In this document: positions 6,706 to 11,549 of the stretch, piece by piece
How positions within the stretch are numbered: position 1 is the stretch's first letter
How the letters are laid out: every line of letters begins with the position of its first letter
NCBI GenBank assembly: GCA_030445875.1
Contig: JASUSX010000040.1
Span: 1-11,549 of the forward strand
Direction of reading: 5' to 3'
Source of the DNA: Clostridia bacterium
Lineage (GTDB): Bacteria > Bacillota > DSM-521 > Neomoorellales > Neomoorellaceae
DNA length: 11,549 bases
The notes under the pieces: generated by a model
The model's database searches: none
Seen by the model: only the letters and a program-made list of their open reading frames with translations
What the model was told of the DNA's origin: nothing
Program-made: the position numbers and the translations under genes

Positions 6706-8544
6706 ATGTTGGGTGGTTATGCGGGTAAGTTTTTATGGGTGGATCTAACAAAGGGGCAGTGGCGGGCCGAAGCGGTTAGCGAAGCAATGGCCCGCAAATG
6801 GCTGGGCGGCAGCGGCTGGGCTGCGGCCCTTGTTCCCAAGCTGGTACCGGCCGCTGCGGACCCCCTGGGGCCCGAAAATATCCTGGGTTTTTTCACCGGC
6901 CCCCTGACCGGGACCATGGTGCCCTCATCAGGGCGGCATTGCGTGGCCGGTAAATCGCCCCTCACCGGCATCTGGGGTGAAGCCAGTGTGGGTGGTAACT
7001 GGGGTAAAGCCCTGAAACACGCCGGTTACGATGCCCTCATTCTTACCGGGCAGGCTCCGGAACCGGTTTACCTGTGGATCAACGAGGATACGGTAGAAAT
7101 CCGCTCGGCCGGCTCCCTCTGGGGCCTGGACACCTACGAAGTAGAAGAGGCAATACGGGAGCGTACCCACCCGCAAGCGGAAGTATGTGCGATCGGTCCC
7201 GCCGGTGAAAGGCTGGCCAGGATCGCCGGCTTATTCACTGACGGCCGGGAAGGCCGGGCCGCGGCCCGCTGCGGCCTGGGGGCGGTAGCCGGATCCAAAA
7301 AGGTAAAGGCTATTGCCGTATATGGCAAGAAAGCTCCTGCTTTAGCGGATAAGGAAGGGTTGCTTAAGAGTATCAAGGCCGTCTTGCCGGCAATCAAGGA
7401 AAGGACCAAAGGCCAGACGAACTTCGGTACCCCAGGGCTGGTCTGCCCCTGCGAGCAACTAGGGGACTTCCCGGTCAAGAACTGGTCCCAGGGTTCCTGG
7501 GAAGAGGGAGCTAAAAAAATAAGTGGGGTCCAACTGGCGGAGAAGTATTTAACCGGGCGTTTCCACTGTGCCAGTTGCCCGATAGGCTGCGGCCGCAGGA
7601 TTGCCATTACCGAGGGGCCATACAGCGGTGTCAGCGGCGGCGGTCCGGAGTATGAAACCCTGGGCTTATTTGGCGGCTCCTGTATGATCGACGATCTGGC
7701 AGCCATCTGCTATGCCAACGAACTTTGCAACCGTTACGGCATAGACACCATAGAGGCCGGTAACCTGGTAGCCTTTAGCATGGAGGCCTACGAAAAAGGG
7801 ATCATCAGCAAAGAGGATACGGGAGGCCGGGAGATCAAATGGGGCGACCCCGACACCCTGATCGGTCTCATTAAGGAAATGGGTGAAGGAAAAGGCTTTG
7901 GTGCTATCCTGGCCGAGGGTTTTCCCGCCCTGGCACAACGCTATAGGCAAGCTGTGCAAGAGATGGGCATTACGGCGAAAGGTTTAAGCTTTCCCGCCCA
8001 TGAACCCCGGGCCTACAACAGCATAGCCGTCGGTTATGCCACGGCCAACAGGGGCGCCTGCCACCTGGAAGCCTTCAGCCATACCTTTGAGCGCAACCTT
8101 GCTATGCCCGACCTGGGGATAGAAGAACCCCTGGACCGCTTTAGCAGCGAAGGTAAAGGGGTAATGGTGGCTAAAGCGCAAAATTTGATGATGGTGTTTG
8201 ATTCCATCGCTGCCTGCAAATTTCTCTTATTTGGCGGGGTTACCCCGACCATGCTTGCCGAATGGCTGACCTTGGCCACAGGCATGGAGTGGAGCGCCGG
8301 TGAACTGCTTAAATGCGGGGAACGCGTTTTCAATAAAAAACGCCTCTATAATGTAGACTGCGGGATCACCCGCCAAGACGACACCTTACCGGAGCGCATC
8401 CTGAAACAGCCTCGTGGTAGCGGGGGTGCCGCCACCAACCTGCCCCCCCTGGCAGCCATGCTGGACGAGTACTACTCCTTCCGGGGCTGGGATGCTAACG
8501 GCATCCCAACGGAAGCCAAACTGCGGGAGCTAGAGCTGCTATAA
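6706..8544 (+). CDS. Aldehyde:ferredoxin oxidoreductase (tungsten/molybdenum pterin enzyme)
   Basis: This 612-residue AOR-family enzyme oxidises aldehydes to carboxylic acids with ferredoxin as electron acceptor and can run in reverse under reducing conditions. The N-terminal pterin-binding domain begins LGGYAGKFLWVDLT and contains the typical LTGIWGEASVGGNWG (86-100). RCGLGAVAGSKKVKAIAVYG (188-207) is the usual conserved loop, with Cys at 189 where Gly is common. The [4Fe-4S] ligands are C288, C291 and C295 (HCASCPIGC) and C504 (DSIAACKF), matching the Cx2Cx3C...C pattern of Pyrococcus AOR. GGPEYET (312-318) and the closing TRQDDTLPERIL (555-566) are also characteristic. Length is normal. 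AGGGAGAG precedes the ATG. It lies between its likely sulfur-carrier partner and an alcohol dehydrogenase. Whether it carries tungsten or molybdenum cannot be told. Confidence 0.95.
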   Translation: MLGGYAGKFLWVDLTKGQWRAEAVSEAMARKWLGGSGWAAALVPKLVPAAADPLGPENILGFFTGPLTGTMVPSSGRHCVAGKSPLTGIWGEASVGGNWGKALKHAGYDALILTGQAPEPVYLWINEDTVEIRSAGSLWGLDTYEVEEAIRERTHPQAEVCAIGPAGERLARIAGLFTDGREGRAAARCGLGAVAGSKKVKAIAVYGKKAPALADKEGLLKSIKAVLPAIKERTKGQTNFGTPGLVCPCEQLGDFPVKNWSQGSWEEGAKKISGVQLAEKYLTGRFHCASCPIGCGRRIAITEGPYSGVSGGGPEYETLGLFGGSCMIDDLAAICYANELCNRYGIDTIEAGNLVAFSMEAYEKGIISKEDTGGREIKWGDPDTLIGLIKEMGEGKGFGAILAEGFPALAQRYRQAVQEMGITAKGLSFPAHEPRAYNSIAVGYATANRGACHLEAFSHTFERNLAMPDLGIEEPLDRFSSEGKGVMVAKAQNLMMVFDSIAACKFLLFGGVTPTMLAEWLTLATGMEWSAGELLKCGERVFNKKRLYNVDCGITRQDDTLPERILKQPRGSGGAATNLPPLAAMLDEYYSFRGWDANGIPTEAKLRELELL

Positions 8545-8575
8545 GCTCCAAAATAAATCTTCGAGGTGTTCTTTC

Positions 8576-9736
8576 ATGGCTAACGATAGTTTCCTCTTCC
8601 GTATGGGGACCCCTGTTTTGTTCGGCAACGGTGTAGTCCAGCAACTGGCGGCGAAGGTGAAGGAGTTTAAGGCCAGCAAGGTCCTGGTTGTAACCGACCA
8701 GGGCGTCAAACAGGCCGGGCTCCTCGACAAGGTGACCCAACCCCTGCAGGATAGCGGCCTGGAGCTGGCGGTCTTTGATGCCGTAGAGCCTGACCCCAGC
8801 CTGGACACGATTCATAAGGGCGCTGACTTCTTTAAGCAAGCCGGCTGCGATCTTATTATCGCCTTGGGGGGCGGCAGCCCCATGGACACGGCCAAGGGGA
8901 TCAGGGTAGTCGCCGACAATGGCGGCCATATCCGCGACTACGCCGGCGTTAATAAGGTGCCCGGGAGGGCATCGGTCCCCTTAATTACCATCCCTACCAC
9001 TTCGGGCACCGGCAGCGAAGTGACCATCTTTGCCGTGCTGTCGGACTGGGAATACAATATGAAAATAACGGTAACCAGTCCCTACCTGGCCGCTGACCTG
9101 GCCCTGGTAGACCCCTTGCTGACCGTCTCGGCGCCGCCGCGGATTACCGCCGCCAGCGGTATTGACGCCCTGGCCCACGCCATCGAAACCTATGTATCCA
9201 ACATTGCCCAGCCCCCGGCGGATGCCCTGGCCCTGAAAGCCATTCGGATTATCGGCACCAACCTGCGGCCTGCTGTGGCCAATGGTAATAACCTGGAGGC
9301 CAGGAACCAGATGGCCCTGGGCAGTCTAATGGCGGGCATGGCCTTTAACAACGCCTTCCTAGGGATCACTCATTCCATCGGGGCTGCTTTGAGCGGGCAT
9401 GTCCATGTGAGCCATGGCATTGCCATCGCTTTGCTTTTACCTTACGTAATGGAATATAACGCCATGGCCCGGATGGAGAAATACCGGGAGATCGCCTCAG
9501 CCTTAGGGGAAAGGGTGGAGAATATGACCCTGCGGGAAGGCGCCCTGGCTGCCGCCCGCAGTGTCCATGAGTTAGTAGCGGATGTAGACTTGCCCCAGCA
9601 TTTGCGGGAACTAGGCGTGAAAGAAGACGATTTACCTGCTATAGCTAAAGATACTTTGAGCCACGGCATGGTTAAGATGAATCCCAGGAGACCTACCGAA
9701 GCGGAGATACTGGGTATTTTACGCAAGGCTTTTTAG
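8576..9736 (+). CDS. Iron-containing alcohol dehydrogenase (group III)
   Basis: This 386-residue NAD(P)-dependent alcohol dehydrogenase of the iron-activated family interconverts an alcohol and an aldehyde or ketone in the cytoplasm. The nucleotide-binding GGGSPMDTAKG (98-108) and the TIPTTSGTGSEVT strand-loop (138-150) are intact. The four metal ligands fit D197, H201 (in GIDALAHAIE), H266 (THSIGAAL) and H280 (VSHGIAIALLLPY), with spacing like FucO. Length is standard. The ATG at 8576 follows GAGGTG with 7 bases between. It begins 31 bases after the aldehyde oxidoreductase gene, so the two probably share an aldehyde. It is the last gene before a terminator. Exact substrate and NAD versus NADP preference cannot be stated. 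Confidence 0.95.
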   Translation: MANDSFLFRMGTPVLFGNGVVQQLAAKVKEFKASKVLVVTDQGVKQAGLLDKVTQPLQDSGLELAVFDAVEPDPSLDTIHKGADFFKQAGCDLIIALGGGSPMDTAKGIRVVADNGGHIRDYAGVNKVPGRASVPLITIPTTSGTGSEVTIFAVLSDWEYNMKITVTSPYLAADLALVDPLLTVSAPPRITAASGIDALAHAIETYVSNIAQPPADALALKAIRIIGTNLRPAVANGNNLEARNQMALGSLMAGMAFNNAFLGITHSIGAALSGHVHVSHGIAIALLLPYVMEYNAMARMEKYREIASALGERVENMTLREGALAAARSVHELVADVDLPQHLRELGVKEDDLPAIAKDTLSHGMVKMNPRRPTEAEILGILRKAF

Positions 9737-9755
9737 GTTAGGAAGGAGATTCGGG

Positions 9756-9803
9756 AATCCGGCCTTGTGCCCCGGGATAAGAGGGGCCGGGCCGGGTTCT
9801 TTT
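9756..9803 (+). terminator. Rho-independent terminator closing the operon
   Basis: AATCCGGCC (9756-9764) pairs with GGCCGGGTT (9790-9798), allowing one G-T pair, and CCCC (9770-9773) pairs with GGGG (9783-9786). A small internal loop separates the two stems, and a 9-base apical loop caps the inner one. CTTTT follows at 9799-9803. It lies 20 bases after the alcohol dehydrogenase stop, where an operon end is expected. Confidence 0.75.
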
Positions 9804-9866
9804 GCAAAAGAAAATAAATTCGGCAATAACGAATATGATTTTAGAATGTCAGAAGGAATTATCATG

Positions 9867-9895
9867 TTGATGTCGAAGTTAAATCTATGCTAAGA
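9867..9895 (+). promoter_or_regulatory. Possible promoter for the LacI-family gene
   Basis: TTGATG (9867-9872) is followed after 17 bases by CTAAGA (9890-9895). An alternative -10, TATGCT, lies at 9886-9891 but has no well-spaced -35. Both place the transcription start on or beside the palindrome at 9896-9911. Another -10-like TATGAT at 9834-9839 also lacks a matching -35. The region 9804-9950 holds no other gene. Confidence 0.3.
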
Positions 9896-9911
9896 CCGGG
9901 AACGTTCCCGG
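9896..9911. promoter_or_regulatory. Operator 1: perfect 16-bp palindrome upstream of the lacI-type gene
   Basis: CCGGGAACGTTCCCGG is a perfect 16-bp inverted repeat with the central CG typical of LacI/GalR-family operators. It lies 39 bases before the regulator start and overlaps the likely transcription start, so autoregulation is inferred. The same 14-bp core recurs at 11001-11014. Confidence 0.8.
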
Positions 9912-9950
9912 AAAGAGCGTAGCCTGGCCTGGGAATTTGGTGGGAAAAAG

Positions 9951-10985
9951 ATGAAAAAACGGCTCACTATTAAGCAGATCGCTAAATTAGCTAATGTTTC
10001 CGATTCAACGGTATCCCGAATCCTTAATAACCAGCCCGACGTTAACGAGGAAACCCGGCAGCGGGTCCTGGCCATCGTTAAGGAGGTTAATTACCGGCCC
10101 GATGCCATTGCCCGCAGCCTGGTTACCGGGCAATCCCAGACCCTGGCTTTTCTGACGGAGGATATACGCAATCCCTTTTTTGCCGAAATAGCCCGCGGCC
10201 TGGAGGATGCAGCCAGTAAATACGGTTATCAGGTTATTTAGTGCAGTACGGATTCCAATGTCGAAAAAGAGAAAATGTATATCGACATGTTGCTGGCCTA
10301 CCGGGTAGCAGGTATCGTTTTCACCTCTTTCAGCGGCAATAAGGAAGTTATAGGGGAGATCAATAAATGCAAGATACCCTATGTTTTTGTGAATCGCTTT
10401 TACAATGAAATCCCCGGCGATTGTGTTTTGATAGATAATTACCTGGGGGGCTATCTGGCTACCCAGCATTTGATTAAATTAGGCCATCGGCGCATTGTCC
10501 ATCTCGGCAGGGGCGGCATATCGTGTACCAGCCTGGACCGGAAAAAGGGGTACGAACAGGCCTTAAGGGAGGCTGGGGTAGAGCCCAACGAAAAACTGGT
10601 TAAAGAGATAAAGGGCGCCTTAAAATATAACTCTGGCTATGAGATAACCAAGGCAATTTTGCAGGAAAAAGAGTTTACCGCCATCTTTGCGGTCAACGAC
10701 CTTATCGCCCTGGGGGCCTGGATGGCCTGCTTGGATGCGGGGAAAAAAATCCCGGAAGATATTGCTATCGTAGGTTTTGATAACATCGATTTTACCTCTT
10801 TCCCAATGATCGGTTTAACGACCATCAACCAGCCCAAGTATGAAATGGGCCGCCAGTGTATGGGGATCTTGCTTGAGCGCATCCAGGGAGATGGCAGTAT
10901 GGAGCCATTTAAGAAAAAGATTGTTTATACCCCTGAGTTAGTTATTAGAAAAAGTTGTGGCTATCACCTTAAAGGTTATAGCTAG
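9951..10985 (+). pseudogene. LacI/GalR-family repressor interrupted by an in-frame amber codon
   Basis: Reading through one TAG at 10239-10241 (codon 97) gives a 344-codon protein of normal LacI-family length in a single frame. The first part (9951-10241, 96 residues) holds the DNA-binding domain: LTIKQIAKLANVSDSTVSRI (5-24) forms the helix-turn-helix, YRPDAIARSL (48-57) the hinge helix, then the first strand of the ligand domain ending YGYQVI. Directly after the stop, CSTDSNVEKEK continues the usual family sequence. The remainder (internal ATG at 10275, 236 residues) has a complete sugar-binding-type core, including IDNYLGGYLATQHLIKLGHRRIVHLG-like strands and FAVNDLIALGAW and IVGFDNIDFTS. 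A TTG or similar codon changed to TAG would explain it. Possible states are a recent pseudogene, suppression or readthrough, a split protein by re-initiation, or a sequence error. GGTGGG precedes the start. Confidence 0.85.
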
Positions 10986-10995
10986 CGCTTAAAAT
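10955..10995 (+). promoter_or_regulatory. Possible promoter for the zinc dehydrogenase
   Basis: A TAAAAT -10-like box (10990-10995) lies just before operator 2, mirroring the layout at operator 1. Candidate upstream elements inside the end of the repressor gene are TTAAAG (10969-10974, 15-base spacing) or TTGTGG (10955-10960), which pairs better with TATAGC at 10977-10982. All matches are imperfect. Confidence 0.3.
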
Positions 10996-11000
10996 ATTTC

Positions 11001-11014
11001 CGGGAACGTTCCCG
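11001..11014. promoter_or_regulatory. Operator 2: palindrome upstream of the zinc dehydrogenase
   Basis: CGGGAACGTTCCCG is a perfect 14-bp inverted repeat. With one mismatched pair it extends through flanking TTT and AAA (10997-11018). It shares 15 consecutive bases (CCGGGAACGTTCCCG) with operator 1. It lies 26 bases before the TTG start of the dehydrogenase, a position from which a LacI-type repressor would block transcription. Confidence 0.8.
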
Positions 11015-11040
11015 AAAACTCAAAAATGGAGGCATAAGCA

Positions 11041-11549
11041 TTGAAGGCTGTTCTCAAAGAAAAGAGAGGCGTTGGTAACGTTGTCTACCGCGAGGTGAGC
11101 GAACCTTCGCCCGGCGCTGGTGAAATCAAGGTCGAGGTCAAGGCCGCCGGCATCTGCGGCACCGACATCCATATTTACCATGATCGTTTCCGCTATAACC
11201 CGCCGGTAGTCCTGGGCCACGAGTTTAGCGGTGTGGTGGTGGAAGTAGGGGAGGGAGTAAAGGAATTCCAAGTCGGCGACCGCGTTACCGCCGAGGCGCC
11301 GGCCCGGATCTGTGGTACTTGCGCCTACTGCCGGACGGGCGATTATAACCTCTGCTCCAACCGGCTGGGCTTGGGCTGGGGCGTTAACGGCTGCTTTGCC
11401 AAATACTGCGTGGTAGAAGAAAAAATGGCCCATAAAATCCCGGACAATGTTAGTTTTAAGGCGGGCGCTTTATGTGAGCCACTGGCATGTGTGATCCACG
11501 GCATGGAGCTTACCGGGATCAGGGCGGGGGATGTTGTCGTCGTGGCCGG
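11041..11549 (+). CDS. Zinc-dependent medium-chain alcohol/polyol dehydrogenase (partial, 3' end outside window)
   Basis: The first 169 residues are those of a zinc MDR-family dehydrogenase, of the sorbitol/threonine/butanediol dehydrogenase type. Catalytic-zinc residues are C39 (GICGTD) and H60-E61 (GHEFSG), with E146 in LCEPLAC probably the further ligand. The structural-zinc cysteines are C91, C94, C97 and C105. The Rossmann NAD-binding domain is cut off just as it begins (GDVVVVA). The TTG start at 11041 is fixed by TGGAGG 8 bases upstream and gives the family's usual MKAV-like N-terminus. It lies 55 bases after the repressor gene with an operator in between, so it is the likely target of that repressor. 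LacI control suggests a sugar, polyol or hydroxyacid pathway. The exact substrate is unknown. Confidence 0.92.
   Translation, partial: MKAVLKEKRGVGNVVYREVSEPSPGAGEIKVEVKAAGICGTDIHIYHDRFRYNPPVVLGHEFSGVVVEVGEGVKEFQVGDRVTAEAPARICGTCAYCRTGDYNLCSNRLGLGWGVNGCFAKYCVVEEKMAHKIPDNVSFKAGALCEPLACVIHGMELTGIRAGDVVVVA

Noticed and set aside
9818..9834. Short inverted repeat ATTCG/CGAAT upstream of the repressor gene
   Set aside because: Only five base pairs with a 7-base AT-rich spacer; expected by chance and not repeated elsewhere.
9804..9950. Riboswitch, tRNA or small RNA in the longest gene-free stretch
   Set aside because: Apart from the operator and weak promoter-like boxes I saw no cloverleaf, no conserved riboswitch core and no second terminator.
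10239..10241. Amber codon as a programmed pyrrolysine site
   Set aside because: The codon lies early in the ligand domain of a repressor, where an ordinary hydrophobic residue is expected. No pyrrolysine genes or special downstream structure are visible, so a nonsense mutation or sequence error is simpler.
10275..10985. An independent 236-residue sugar-binding-type gene after the short DNA-binding gene
   Set aside because: It is in the same frame as the upstream 96-residue piece, and the codons between the amber codon and this ATG continue normal LacI-family sequence, so it is the second half of one interrupted gene.
11020..11433. Antisense 137-codon open frame opposite the zinc dehydrogenase
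   Set aside because: The forward frame has all expected zinc ligands and a ribosome site. The reverse frame also overlaps operator-proximal DNA and shows no motif.

Overview
The window looks like a stretch of chromosome from an anaerobic Gram-positive bacterium of the Clostridia/Moorella type. The signs are strong GGAGG-like ribosome sites, several TTG or GTG starts, moderately GC-rich codons (not computed), and ferredoxin-coupled metal enzymes including a tungsten/molybdenum aldehyde oxidoreductase. The genus is a guess from overall resemblance. All genes read on the + strand; antisense open frames are shadows.

Region 1 (1-9736) is one tightly packed run of genes with no obvious internal terminator. 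It holds, in order: the tail of an unidentified gene; a ferredoxin/BFD-type iron-sulfur protein; a divergent protein resembling the nickel-pincer lactate racemase LarA; a UbiD-family decarboxylase; a complete three-part TRAP transporter (lipoprotein binding protein, small DctQ and large DctM membrane subunits); a MoaD/ThiS-like sulfur carrier; an aldehyde:ferredoxin oxidoreductase; and an iron-dependent alcohol dehydrogenase. A strong hairpin separates the binding-protein gene from the membrane-subunit genes. A rho-independent terminator at 9756-9803 closes the run.

Region 2 (9804-11549) is a local regulatory unit. A LacI-family repressor gene is interrupted by one in-frame amber codon and is otherwise full length. 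It is bracketed by two nearly identical palindromic operators (core CGGGAACGTTCCCG). The second operator lies directly in front of a zinc-dependent medium-chain alcohol/polyol dehydrogenase that runs off the window.

Working model (inference): the TRAP transporter imports an organic acid or related compound. The alcohol dehydrogenase and aldehyde oxidoreductase interconvert alcohol, aldehyde and acid and pass electrons to NAD and ferredoxin. The UbiD enzyme decarboxylates (or carboxylates) an unsaturated or aromatic acid, and the LarA-like protein may act on a 2-hydroxyacid. The substrate cannot be read from sequence. The combination of a divergent LarA homologue, UbiD, TRAP transport and AOR in one operon is the most likely undescribed system here. 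The broken repressor with its paired operators is the clearest anomaly.
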